In this document: positions 53,450 to 64,000 of the stretch, piece after piece
Position numbering within the stretch: position 1 is the first letter of the stretch
Layout: each line of letters starts with the position of its first letter
Source of the DNA: Pseudothermotoga sp.
GTDB lineage: Bacteria; Thermotogota; Thermotogae; Thermotogales; DSM-5069
Reading direction: 5' to 3'
NCBI GenBank assembly: GCA_003510135.1
Contig: DOKY01000036.1
Span: forward strand, 16,499 to 80,498
Length of the DNA: 64,000 nucleotides
Notes under the pieces: generated by a model
Seen by the model: only the letters and a program-made list of their open reading frames with translations
What the model was told of the DNA's origin: nothing
The model's database searches: none
Program-made: the position numbers and the translations under genes

Positions 53450-54935
53450 AGTGCTTCCTCGCCCTCTCGACGATTTCCGAAGGCAACCCCAGCTTTTGCG
53501 CGAGTTTGAGACCGATTCTTTCAACCTGCTTGACGTTGGGAATGAGCGAATAATCGAACATTTTGTGTGGATCTTCTTCCTCAAAGTTTTTAATCCTTCC
53601 ACAGCTGTAAACGTTCTTGGCTTGCAAGACAACGCGAGGATAGTGCGTCGTCAGGAAGACATAATCTGACGAACCAAGCAAATGTTCCACGATGGCGAGT
53701 GCGAGCGCCTCTCCTTCAACTGGATTGGTACTCGTGCCGAACTCGTCGAGCAGGAGCAACTTTCTTCCTTCGAGCTGAAGCGCTTGAACGAGCGAGCGGA
53801 CCTCCTTAGCGAACGAACTGAAACCCAGCTCTTCTCCCCTGGAGACAAAGCGCACGAACCTGAAAACGGGGCTCGAAAACTCTTCAGCCGGGACGGGATA
53901 ACCGAGCTGAAACAGCAGCACAGATGAACCTATCGTCCTGAGAGCTGTTGTCTTTCCTCCCATGTTTGGTCCACACAACACTGTCACACCCGGTCCTGTT
54001 TCCAGACTGACCGGATAGTACTCGTAACCGTTCTTTCTGCAGTAATTCAAAGTGGGAACGAACCTGCCTTTGACCATCCTGAGGTTCTGTGAGAGCGTGG
54101 GTTCGCAGCAACCATATTCGAAGTACATCCTGTAACGTGAAAGATCCAGATCGACAGTCTCGACGGCACGCTCACACAGAATGAGTACATCCGCAAAATC
54201 CGCAATCTTTCTGCTGACTTCCCTCAAAAGCTTTGAAGCCTCGAGTTCCATCTCTTCTTCCAGACGCTCCAGATCCTTCTTCAGCGACGTTGCCCTCTCA
54301 GTATCGACCAGGCGCAGGTGCCAGCGCTCACCGTAATCTTTCACAATCTGCGCCAGTCTCGACTTGACGAGTTGCTCTCCAACTTGCGCAGAAACAGTGA
54401 ACTCCTCGCCGCGAGGCCTCAGGCCCACTAAGGTTTGTATTTCATCGCACAGCCGGTTGAATTCCGTCTTCAATTTCTTTGATGTCTCAAGGTGAGCTTT
54501 CCTCAGCGCAACGAGTTTTTCAGATTGAAGCTGCAAAGTTTCTCCATCGCCAAAGTAGTGCGACAGAACCTTCCAAAGGCCATCGATCTCTGGCAAATCC
54601 CAGATCTGATCTGCAATCCTTCGAAGGGACAAGAAATTGAAGACAAACCTCTTGAGTTTTGCAAAATCCGATATCTCCAGAAAGCCATTTTCTAACTGAT
54701 GACTGAGATCTGGAATCCTCTCCAGAATCTTCTCCAGACTCAGCACGAGTTCGTTGCTCAGTTTCAAAACCTTTCTCAACCTGTTCCAGTGGGATGAAAA
54801 CTGCTCCTCACAGTTCATGATGCATGAAAAATTGTCCAGGGCCCTCTTACCGTACGCGGTCTTTGGTAAGAAGGGCCCCAGAATTTCATCGATCATCGTG
54901 AAGGACCTCGTTGGTCCGTCAACGAAGTCGTACAT
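53436..54935 (-). CDS. Stand-alone MutS-like ATPase
   Basis: A 499-residue protein whose C-terminal 200 residues are a MutS ATPase domain: Walker A CGPNMGGKTTALRTIG (about 321-336), GFSSFAKEVRSLVQAL, Walker B LLLLDEFGTSTNPVEG (about 394-409) and FLTTHYP. The N-terminal 310 residues are helical (lever or clamp-like, with a coiled coil near 215-240). There is no MutS mismatch-recognition domain and no Smr nuclease end as in MutS2, so it is neither classic MutS1 nor MutS2. The function is not known. ATG 54935 has GGTGAGAGG upstream, 4 bases after hppA. Confidence 0.85.
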   Translation of the reverse strand: MYDFVDGPTRSFTMIDEILGPFLPKTAYGKRALDNFSCIMNCEEQFSSHWNRLRKVLKLSNELVLSLEKILERIPDLSHQLENGFLEISDFAKLKRFVFNFLSLRRIADQIWDLPEIDGLWKVLSHYFGDGETLQLQSEKLVALRKAHLETSKKLKTEFNRLCDEIQTLVGLRPRGEEFTVSAQVGEQLVKSRLAQIVKDYGERWHLRLVDTERATSLKKDLERLEEEMELEASKLLREVSRKIADFADVLILCERAVETVDLDLSRYRMYFEYGCCEPTLSQNLRMVKGRFVPTLNYCRKNGYEYYPVSLETGPGVTVLCGPNMGGKTTALRTIGSSVLLFQLGYPVPAEEFSSPVFRFVRFVSRGEELGFSSFAKEVRSLVQALQLEGRKLLLLDEFGTSTNPVEGEALALAIVEHLLGSSDYVFLTTHYPRVVLQAKNVYSCGRIKNFEEEDPHKMFDYSLIPNVKQVERIGLKLAQKLGLPSEIVERARKHCGLE

Positions 54936-54939
54936 CCTC

Positions 54940-56991
54940 TCACCGACTCACGATCAGCAGCAACAAAGGAGCGAATACCTCCGCAACTAAGGACATGACA
55001 GTGATCATCGTGTTGAGGGATGGACCCGCGGTGTCTTTGAACGGATCTCCTACGGTGTCTCCAACGACGGCCGCTTTGTGTGCCTCGGAGCCTTTTCCTC
55101 CGAGATGGCCTTCTTCTATGTATTTCTTCGCGTTGTCCCAGGCACCTCCAGAGTTGGCCATGAAGAGTGCAAATATGATTCCACTAACGATGCTGCCAGC
55201 AAGGAATCCAGCCAGTGCCTCTCGTCCAAGGACCACGAGCGTCAACGCCGGAGCCACGATCGCGACCACACCTGGTAGGAGCAATTCTCTGAGTGCACCT
55301 GCCGTAGCGATGTCGACACACTTTGCATAATCGGGCCTTGCCTTTCCCTCAGCAAGGCCGGGTATCTCCCGGAACTGCCTTCTTATTTCCTCTATCATTC
55401 TTTCAGAGTTCCTGCTGACCGCCAGAATCAACATCGCAGAGAGCAGTGGCGGCATCATGGCACCTATGAAAACGCCTGCGATCACCCGGGGAGACATCAA
55501 GTCCAGCGTTTTTATATCAACAAGGTGTGCGTAAGCAGCGAACAGCGCCAGCACGGTGAGGGCCGCTGAACCTATGGCGAATCCCTTCGTTATAGCTTTG
55601 GATGTGTTCCCAGCCGCATCGAGCATGTCCGTCACCGCGATGACTTCTTCACCCAAACCGGATTGCTCCGCCACACCTTTGGCGTTGTCAGAGATCGGCC
55701 CATAGGCGTCTGCAGAAATTATGGTACCCACTATTGAGAGCATTCCGAGCGCGGCAGACGCAATACCATAGAACGGATCTATGCCGAATGCTTTGGCCAG
55801 GTACCAAGATGCGATGGTCGCTGCGGCGATGCAAAGGATGGGTGGGACGATGCTGACCAGTCCGTACGAGAATCCCATGAGTATGTTGATCGCGGTGCCC
55901 GTTACCGATGCCTCGGCGATTGTTTTCGTTGGTTTCTTCTCTATCGAGGTGAAGTAATCTGATGTCAGTCCTATCACTATGCCGGCGCCGAGGCCTGCGA
56001 GCGTTGGTAAGAACACACCCAGCCACGAATTTCCTTCAAGACCTGAAAAACGTGTCACCAAGAATAGAAGTACAACGAAGATGAAACACGTCAGGAACGT
56101 TCCAAGGTTCAAAGCCCTCCCCGGACTCTTCTTGATACTGCGCGCGACGAACAGCAAGGCCAGCATCGAGGAGAACAATCCCGCTGCAGCTATCGTTAGA
56201 GGCAACACAGTGAGCGTTGCACTCGCAATCTCTGCACCGATGATCATCGTTGCAACGACGCTCGCGATGTAGGAATCTGTGAGATCTGCGCCCATGCCGG
56301 CAACGTCTCCAACGTTGTCCCCGACATTGTCTGCTATCACCGCAGGGTTCCTCGGATCGTCCTCTGCTATCCCGAGTTCCACCTTACCGACCAGATCGGC
56401 ACTGATGTCTGCCGTCTTGGTGTAGATACCCCCACCCGCCTTCGCGAACAAGGCCAGAGCGCTCGCTCCGAAGCTGAAGCCAAGGACGACGCTTGCCGCG
56501 TCTGGGTCAGACCAGCCCAGCAACACCCTGAAAACGAAGAACAGGATCGAAATGCCCAGCAGTGAGATACCGACCACGAACAAGCCCATGACCGCTCCAC
56601 CGTAGTAGGCGACCGGGAACGCCGCCTTGAGTCCTTTCCGTGCCGCGGCCGCCACCCTCACGTTAGCCTCCACGGCGGCCCTCATACCCACGTAGGCGGC
56701 GAGTGTCGTACATGCCGAGCCGAGTACGTAGGCGACTGCCATGGAAAAACCTATCGTCACGCCCCTGAGGAAGCTCGTGACGACTCCCAGCACGATCGCC
56801 ATGACCAGGACGAAAACAGCCAGAGTCCTGTTCTGCCTTCTCAAATAGGCAACTGCTCCCTCTTTGATCGCATCGTGGATCTGTCTCATTCTCTCGTTGC
56901 CTGCATCTTTTCTCAAAACGTAAGCCATCAGCGCGAGCGCCAAAACCATTGAGCCCGCACCCGCCAAAAGACTCAGCGCGAACCAGCTCAT
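54940..56991 (-). CDS. hppA: Membrane ion-pumping pyrophosphatase, predicted potassium-independent
   Basis: A 683-residue pump with about 16 helices that uses PPi hydrolysis to move H+ (or Na+) across the membrane. The substrate motif ADLVGKVELGIAEDDPRNP followed by AVIADNVGDNVGD and SDNAKG is intact. The potassium-site motif reads GNTSKAITKG: Lys465 and Thr468 mark the potassium-independent type, which is normally H+-pumping. The gate sequence usually ADLFESY reads ADLTDSY here. The start is ATG 56991 after GAGGAGGTGAAGAGC; a GTG at 57000 lies inside that site. Confidence 0.93.
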   Translation of the reverse strand: MSWFALSLLAGAGSMVLALALMAYVLRKDAGNERMRQIHDAIKEGAVAYLRRQNRTLAVFVLVMAIVLGVVTSFLRGVTIGFSMAVAYVLGSACTTLAAYVGMRAAVEANVRVAAAARKGLKAAFPVAYYGGAVMGLFVVGISLLGISILFFVFRVLLGWSDPDAASVVLGFSFGASALALFAKAGGGIYTKTADISADLVGKVELGIAEDDPRNPAVIADNVGDNVGDVAGMGADLTDSYIASVVATMIIGAEIASATLTVLPLTIAAAGLFSSMLALLFVARSIKKSPGRALNLGTFLTCFIFVVLLFLVTRFSGLEGNSWLGVFLPTLAGLGAGIVIGLTSDYFTSIEKKPTKTIAEASVTGTAINILMGFSYGLVSIVPPILCIAAATIASWYLAKAFGIDPFYGIASAALGMLSIVGTIISADAYGPISDNAKGVAEQSGLGEEVIAVTDMLDAAGNTSKAITKGFAIGSAALTVLALFAAYAHLVDIKTLDLMSPRVIAGVFIGAMMPPLLSAMLILAVSRNSERMIEEIRRQFREIPGLAEGKARPDYAKCVDIATAGALRELLLPGVVAIVAPALTLVVLGREALAGFLAGSIVSGIIFALFMANSGGAWDNAKKYIEEGHLGGKGSEAHKAAVVGDTVGDPFKDTAGPSLNTMITVMSLVAEVFAPLLLLIVSR

Positions 56992-57004
56992 GCTCTTCAC
57001 CTCC

Positions 57005-58309
57005 TCACAGCACCACGATGTTCGGACCCGAGAGCTTGAAACTCTTCAAAACGTTCTTCGTATCAAAGATGAGCGAGCAGTTCTCCACCAAAATTCTGTA
57101 GTCGATGCGCTTTCTATGCGCAGTTGTTATGATGGCTATATCAGCCCAGCGGGCGAGCTCCACCGTCAAATGCTGAGTCTTCCTTTCTGAACCTCTCCAC
57201 TTGAAGGATTCCACGTATGGATCCACGACCACAACTTCCGCCTGTTCCTCTTCCAGGAGTTTGAGCACTTTCAGCGCTGGCGATTCCCTCACGTCGTCCA
57301 CGTCACCCTTGTACGCTATTCCAACGAGCAGAACGTGTGCGCCGTTGAGACATTTTTTCTTCTGGTTCAGCAACTTCATAACCCTGTTCACGACGTATCC
57401 AGGCATCGAGTCGTTTATCTCACCGGCAAGTTCGATGAGCCTGGTGTGGTAATCGTACTGCCTGGCCTTGTAAGTGAGGTAGAACGGATCGATCGGGATA
57501 CAATGACCACCGACACCTGGACCGGGGTAGAAGGGCATGAAACCGAAAGGCTTCGTGGAGGCTGCCTCTATGACTTCCCATATGTTTATCCCCATTTTCT
57601 CAGCGATGATTGCCATTTCGTTTGCCAACGCGATGTTGACGATTCTGAAAGTGTTCTCCAGTATTTTTGTCATCTCCGCAGCCTTCGCCGAGGAAACCAC
57701 GAACACCGGTGCTTCGAGCACGCTTTCGTACAACAACCTTGCGAGTTCTGCAGAATTCTTACCCACGCCTCCAACTACCTTCGGGGTGTTCTTGGTTTTG
57801 TAAAGTAAGTTTCCAGGATCGACTCGCTCTGGGCTGAAAGCCAGGTAGAAGTCTTCCTCACACCTCAAGCCACTCGACTCGAGTATCGGCTTGATAACTT
57901 CCTCCGTCGTCCCAGGATACGTGGTGGACTCGAGCACAACGAGCATGTCCTTGTGCAACCTCAGGGCGATCTCCTTGGCGGTGTTCACCACGTACGTGAG
58001 ATCGGGTTGCTTGTACTCATCCAGGGGTGTGGGTACACATATCGTAACCACGTCGCACTCTCTGAGCCTTTCATAATCAATCGTTGCGGAAAGCTTACCA
58101 TCCCTCACGAGTCTTTCCAGATCCTCCGAGACGACGTCCCCTATGTAGTTCTCACCACGATTCACCTTGTCCACACGTTCCTTCTGTATGTCGAAACCCA
58201 CGACGGTGAAACCTGCCTTCGCCTTCTCAACAGCGAGCGGAAGCCCCACATAACCGAGCCCTATCACACCCACGATCGCAGTTTTGTTGATGAGCTTGTC
58301 TTTCAGCAC
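57005..58309 (-). CDS. UDP-N-acetylglucosamine/UDP-sugar 6-dehydrogenase
   Basis: A 434-residue nucleotide-sugar dehydrogenase (WecC/WbpA type). The NAD loop is IGLGYVGLPLAVEKAKAG, followed by TICVPTPLDEYKQPDL, LESTTYPGTTEE and the catalytic Cys in GGHCIPIDPFYL. It likely oxidises a UDP-N-acetylhexosamine to the uronic acid, for surface polysaccharide. GTG 58309 follows GAGGAGTGCGC and overlaps the aminotransferase by 7 bases, with which it probably shares a pathway. Confidence 0.88.
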   Translation of the reverse strand: MLKDKLINKTAIVGVIGLGYVGLPLAVEKAKAGFTVVGFDIQKERVDKVNRGENYIGDVVSEDLERLVRDGKLSATIDYERLRECDVVTICVPTPLDEYKQPDLTYVVNTAKEIALRLHKDMLVVLESTTYPGTTEEVIKPILESSGLRCEEDFYLAFSPERVDPGNLLYKTKNTPKVVGGVGKNSAELARLLYESVLEAPVFVVSSAKAAEMTKILENTFRIVNIALANEMAIIAEKMGINIWEVIEAASTKPFGFMPFYPGPGVGGHCIPIDPFYLTYKARQYDYHTRLIELAGEINDSMPGYVVNRVMKLLNQKKKCLNGAHVLLVGIAYKGDVDDVRESPALKVLKLLEEEQAEVVVVDPYVESFKWRGSERKTQHLTVELARWADIAIITTAHRKRIDYRILVENCSLIFDTKNVLKSFKLSGPNIVVL

Positions 58310-59460
58310 GCGCACTCCTCCTCGAAGTAGTCTCTGATGCACCTCACAACGTACTCGACTTCTTCTTCACGAAGCTCAGGAAACATGGGTAGCGCAAGAA
58401 CCTCTGCACAGGCCGTATCCGTCCTTTCAAGCTCCACGCGAGGTAAATGGGCGAAGCACTTCTGCCTGTGCATACCCAACGGATAGTAGATTGCCGTTTC
58501 GACGCCGCGCGATTCAAGGTAAGACTTCAATTTGTCTCTGTGTCCATCCTTCACCCTTATCACGTACTGGTGGAATACGCATTCAAAACCTCTCCCAAGC
58601 GGAGGACACACGATACGGTTGGTCAAACTGTACTTTTCGAACAGCTCGTTGTAGAGTCTTGCGAGATCTATTCTACGCTGATGAAAACGATCGAGCCTTT
58701 TGAGCTTCACACGCAGTATGGCCGCTTGCACTTCGTCCAGTCTGCTGTTGACACCTTCGATCTCGTGGAAATATTTCACCTTAGCACCGTGCACTCTGAA
58801 GATGCGGCAGAACTCAGCCAAATGTTCATCATTCGTGAGTATCATGCCAGCATCCCCGTGAGCTCCGAGGTTCTTGGTGGGGAAGAAAGAGAGTATCGAG
58901 ACATCACCCACGCTACCGCTCTTTTTCACCCTGCCATCTGAAAACTGCCATGTGGATCCCACAGATTGGGCGCAGTCTTCAAGGATCTTCACGCCATACT
59001 GCTGTCTGATGTACTCAAGTCTTTCCAGATCCACCGTTCGTCCGAAGAGATGAACCGGTATGATGGCTCTGATTTTATCACGGGATGGATGGTCCTTCAG
59101 AAGCTTCTCCACCTGATCCAGATCGATGTTGAATGTGTTCTCATCGATATCGACGAAGATCGGGATTCCCCCGTTTCTGGTTATGCAACTCACGGTGGCG
59201 AAGAAGGTGAACGCCGTCGTGATGACAAGATCTCCATCTCCGATGCCAAGAGACCTGGTAGCTATGTACAACGCGTCTGAGCCGTTGCCCACACCTATCG
59301 CGTGTTTCACACCCAGATAGTTTTGCATCTCTTCTTCGAATCTCTTGACGTTCTCCCCCATGATCAATCGACCGGATTTGAAAACTGAATCGACCGCGCT
59401 CAGAATCTCTTCCCTGAGTGACTCGTACTGCCTGGTCATGTCGAAAAGTGGCACCTTCAT
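58303..59460 (-). CDS. DegT/DnrJ/EryC1-family sugar aminotransferase
   Basis: A 385-residue PLP aminotransferase. Typical stretches are MKVPLFDMTRQYESLREEIL, VGNGSDALYIATRSLGI, TFFATVSCITRNGG, VHLFGRTVDLE, ILEDCAQSVG and the PLP lysine in FFPTKNLGAHGDAG. Together with the following dehydrogenase it resembles the WbpE-WbpA part of UDP-diacetylated-uronate synthesis; no WbpB, WbpD or transferase is next to them. ATG 59460 follows GAGGAGG. Confidence 0.9.
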   Translation of the reverse strand: MKVPLFDMTRQYESLREEILSAVDSVFKSGRLIMGENVKRFEEEMQNYLGVKHAIGVGNGSDALYIATRSLGIGDGDLVITTAFTFFATVSCITRNGGIPIFVDIDENTFNIDLDQVEKLLKDHPSRDKIRAIIPVHLFGRTVDLERLEYIRQQYGVKILEDCAQSVGSTWQFSDGRVKKSGSVGDVSILSFFPTKNLGAHGDAGMILTNDEHLAEFCRIFRVHGAKVKYFHEIEGVNSRLDEVQAAILRVKLKRLDRFHQRRIDLARLYNELFEKYSLTNRIVCPPLGRGFECVFHQYVIRVKDGHRDKLKSYLESRGVETAIYYPLGMHRQKCFAHLPRVELERTDTACAEVLALPMFPELREEEVEYVVRCIRDYFEEECAC

Positions 59461-59505
59461 CTTCACATGCCTCCTCACTGAGATCAATTTTACAATAGAG
59501 TGCCG

Positions 59506-59534
59506 TTGAACTTTTCTTTGGATTGCTCTAAAAT
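59506..59534 (+). promoter_or_regulatory. Strong promoter for the cyclophilin-like gene
   Basis: TTGAAC (59506-59511), a 17-base spacer and TAAAAT (59529-59534) form a near-consensus sigma-70 promoter. GGGAGGTGA before the ATG at 59558 is a strong ribosome site. Confidence 0.8.
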
Positions 59535-59557
59535 CTTTGAACGGGAGGTGACGTGAG

Positions 59558-59931
59558 ATGAAACTCAGATTCATCTTCGGCCAAGTCGAGTGCGTGGCGG
59601 AGCTGGACGAAAAGAAGGCACCTCTCACGATTGAAGCCATAAGGAAAGAACTTCGATCAGGTCGGTCGCTAACCGCTGGGGCGACGAAATATACTTCGAA
59701 ACGCCCGTCCGTCTGACCGTCGAGGAGAACAGCAAAGACGTCGTGGAGGAGGGTGACGTGGCCTTCTGGATACCTGGAAGGGCCATCTGCATCTTTTTTG
59801 GTAAGACACCTATCAGCGACGACAAGATCAGACCCGCGAGTGCGGTGAACGTCATCGGTAAAGTCAAAGAAGGCCTGGATCTGTTGAAGAACGTGAGAGC
59901 TGGCACAAAAGTCATAGTCCAGATCGAGTGA
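59558..59931 (+). pseudogene. Cyclophilin-like (TM1367-type) gene with one-base frameshift
   Basis: The frame opened at ATG 59558 reads MKLRFIFGQVECVAELDEKK to about IRKELR and then runs to a TGA at about 59717. In another frame, from about 59660 on, the rest of a cyclophilin-like protein (PF04126, like T. maritima TM1367) continues: [54 protein letters not shown] to the TGA at 59931. One missing C in CTTCG near 59651-59655 (CTT CCG ATC AGG would restore L-P-I-R) joins the two, giving 124 residues, the full family length. The intact promoter and ribosome site suggest either a recent mutation or a sequencing error. Confidence 0.85.
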
Positions 59932-59961
59932 TTGTGTTAACATATCTTGGGAGGTAAGGAA

Positions 59962-60543
59962 TTGAATCAGCGAACGTTACTCTACCTGTTGATCGCTTTT
60001 GTACTGTTCTTCACCGTGATGCAGCTCATAGGTGTGTTTTTGCAACGGCCGGCCTTCGAGGTCGTTTACTACAGGAGCAGGATGGAGTACGATTACTCGG
60101 GCGCTGCCACGTTCACAACCATGGCCGGCCTTTTCTTCAAAGACCCATCCAAGCAACAGCAGTACCTGCAGAACTACAAACAGAGTTCACTCGAACAGTT
60201 CAAACAGTACTTCGCGGAGGTCAGCAAGAGACTTGGAAGGCAGATCGAGGTCATCTCGATGGAATCAACGGTGACTGAGCGATCCGGCATTCTCGAGGTG
60301 ATGGAAAGGGCTGTGCTCTCAAATGTGGCAGTCGTCGAGCAAGGTAAGGTGGACACCAGTCTCAAAGACGTGTCAATCAACGCCGTGGCCGATTCTGAGA
60401 TCGTCGTGGTCATTCCCGAAGATGCCGTGGTGCTGTCGGTGGAACCGACGCCCGTCAGGACCCTAGACAACCAGATTTATTGGAAACCAGCAGGTTCAAT
60501 GACTTTTCCTCGGGTCGTGTTCAAAAAAGGTGAATCAAGGTGA
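59962..60543 (+). CDS. Single-pass membrane protein of unknown function
   Basis: A 193-residue protein with an N-terminal membrane anchor (about 7-26, LLYLLIAFVLFFTVMQLIGV) and an outside domain (YYRSRMEYDYSGAATFT, helix LEQFKQYFAEVSKRLGRQIE, beta-rich end). It may belong to a Thermotogae-specific DUF (DUF4897 is my guess). TTG 59962 is chosen because GGGAGGTAAGGAA precedes it. It overlaps the sirtuin gene by 4 bases. Confidence 0.75.
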   Translation: MNQRTLLYLLIAFVLFFTVMQLIGVFLQRPAFEVVYYRSRMEYDYSGAATFTTMAGLFFKDPSKQQQYLQNYKQSSLEQFKQYFAEVSKRLGRQIEVISMESTVTERSGILEVMERAVLSNVAVVEQGKVDTSLKDVSINAVADSEIVVVIPEDAVVLSVEPTPVRTLDNQIYWKPAGSMTFPRVVFKKGESR

Positions 60544-61277
60544 CTGAGCGGGAACTTCTTGAGAAGATCAAAGCTTCACATCATGTTGTTGCTCTCACCG
60601 GCGCGGGTGTGAGCACCGAGAGCGGGGTTCCAGATTTCAGAGGACCTAACGGTTTGTACTCGAAATACCCGGAAAACATCTTCGACATCGATTACTTCTA
60701 CGCCGACCCGGAGGGCTTCTATCGCTTTTGGAGAGAAGCATTGCTTCCCATGAGCGAAGCTCAACCGAACGTTGCGCACACTTTGCTCGCAGAGCTTGAA
60801 AGTCGAAGTTTGCTTGAGGCCGTCATCACGCAGAACATCGATGGACTTCATCAGAGAGCGGGCAGTAAGAACGTTATAGAACTTCACGGAAACATTTTCG
60901 AGTACTATTGCACTGAGTGCGGAAGCCCCCACAGCTTTGAAAGTGTTAAGGACATGCTTGAATTGAGCCCGGTACCAAAGTGCGACTGCGGAGGTTTGAT
61001 CAGACCGAACATCGTGTTCTTTGGCGAGAGTCTGCCCATGCACGCACTGAGCGAAGCGACGCGGCACGCTCGAGAGTGCGATTTGATGATCGTGCTCGGC
61101 AGTTCCCTCATCGTGTACCCCGCGGCGCAGCTTCCCATCATTGCAAAGGAACATGGAGCGAAGCTCATCATCGTCAACAAAGGAAAAACAGGACTGGACG
61201 ATCTTGCAGACTTCAAGTTCGATAGGAACCTCGGCGACTTTGCAGAAGAATTGATCAAACACCTCCACTCAACATAA
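60540..61277 (+). CDS. NAD-dependent protein deacetylase (sirtuin)
   Basis: A 245-residue Sir2 protein that removes acetyl groups from lysine using NAD. Motifs: GAGVSTESGVPDFRG (21-35), TQNIDGLH (97-104), catalytic H116 in IELHGN, zinc Cys C124, C127, C148 and C150 (CTEC, CDCGG), and PNIVFFGE. Spacing closely follows the well-studied T. maritima Sir2. GTG 60540 overlaps the preceding stop (GTGA) and follows AAGGTGAATCAAG. Confidence 0.95.
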   Translation: MTERELLEKIKASHHVVALTGAGVSTESGVPDFRGPNGLYSKYPENIFDIDYFYADPEGFYRFWREALLPMSEAQPNVAHTLLAELESRSLLEAVITQNIDGLHQRAGSKNVIELHGNIFEYYCTECGSPHSFESVKDMLELSPVPKCDCGGLIRPNIVFFGESLPMHALSEATRHARECDLMIVLGSSLIVYPAAQLPIIAKEHGAKLIIVNKGKTGLDDLADFKFDRNLGDFAEELIKHLHST

Positions 61278-61300
61278 GATCACGAAAAGGAGAGAAGCGC

Positions 61301-63789
<2,489 letters not shown>

Positions 63790-63797
63790 GAGCGTGA

Positions 63798-64000
63798 TCA
63801 ACGAGAAACATAAGCGCAGGCGTCCCCGAGTTTTGAAGGCTCGGCGAGATGTCTTCTTATGTACAAGCTGTTGTGCACTACCATCATTAGAAAACCTGCA
63901 ATATATCTAACGAAAAAGCCGCCTTTCATCCCACCCTTGAAAGAGTACACTTTCCCAGCGGGCTCTTGTAAATTCTCGACTCTCCAGGCGTTTCTGATGA
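63798..64000 (-). CDS. 3' end of an unrecognised gene, cut by window edge
   Basis: On the minus strand a frame is open from the window edge to TGA at 63798-63800. The last 66 residues include RNAWRVENLQEPAGKVYSFK, GGMKGGFFVRYIAGFLMMVV and a basic end RRHLAEPSKLGDACAYVSR. The composition looks coding, and the middle is hydrophobic. No start or family can be given. It converges with pyrG, 8 bases away; no terminator is visible. Confidence 0.55.
   Translation of the reverse strand, partial: IRNAWRVENLQEPAGKVYSFKGGMKGGFFVRYIAGFLMMVVHNSLYIRRHLAEPSKLGDACAYVSR

Overview
The window looks like chromosomal DNA of a thermophilic bacterium of the order Thermotogales. Its GC content, judged by eye, is near half, so a Pseudothermotoga (P. 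hypogea-like) origin is my best inference. The grounds are the gene order pyk-pfkA-DUF2007-gcvT-gcvH-gcvPA (as I recall it from Thermotoga maritima), a family-5 oligopeptide-type ABC operon, a Thermotoga-type sirtuin and a TM1367-like cyclophilin-fold gene. Genes are packed tightly: most neighbours overlap by 4-70 bases, and TTG and GTG starts behind strong Shine-Dalgarno sites are common. I found no rRNA, tRNA, CRISPR array, insertion sequence or prophage.

Layout. 1-2893 (minus): glycine cleavage genes gcvT-gcvH-gcvPA (the last cut by the left edge) behind a small DUF2007 gene. 2955-5345 (plus): pfkA and pyk. 5367-7571 (minus): a transporter, a nitroreductase and pseudouridine-5'-phosphate glycosidase. 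7652-8341 (minus): a membrane zinc peptidase with its own terminator. 8396-15252 (minus): dnaG-rpoD-phoH-7TM-HD-ybeY-DUF1015. 15340-17121 (minus): rplU-prp-rpmA and rplM-rpsI. 17384-23310 (plus): two proteins sharing a YvlB-like domain, then valS-folC-ruvA and an unknown gene. 23287-26088 (minus): thrS and an HD-GYP protein. 26467-38920 (plus): nagA, smc, a Nudix hydrolase, an unknown gene, fliS, an acetyltransferase, a dehydrogenase, an mreD-like gene, PBP2, a radical-SAM protein and a CPBP protease. 38849-45834 (minus): oppABCDF plus two unknown membrane proteins. 45910-48275: divergent kbl and tdh. 48276-59460 (minus): sugar aminotransferase, UDP-sugar dehydrogenase, membrane pyrophosphatase, MutS-like ATPase, xseA, xseB, dxs, asp23-like, fakA-like. 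59558-63789 (plus): a frameshifted cyclophilin-like gene, a membrane protein, sirtuin, sugar kinase, pyrG. 63798-64000 (minus): the 3' end of an unrecognised gene.

How it works together. Threonine dehydrogenase plus the acetyltransferase make glycine from threonine, and the glycine cleavage system at the other end of the window can oxidise it. Lower glycolysis (ATP-type PfkA, a pyruvate kinase with the lysine typical of potassium-independent enzymes) sits with a membrane pyrophosphatase whose signature also predicts potassium independence. Most of the rest is housekeeping: replication, sigma-70, ribosomal proteins, aminoacyl-tRNA synthetases, cell wall, isoprenoid and folate synthesis.

I did not find a clear multi-gene defence or biosynthetic island. 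The most useful leads are the YvlB-domain pair, the two small membrane proteins translationally coupled to the Opp operon, the unknown gene fused by overlap to fliS, the stand-alone MutS-like ATPase, the altered membrane pyrophosphatase gate, and the single-base frameshift at about 59653.
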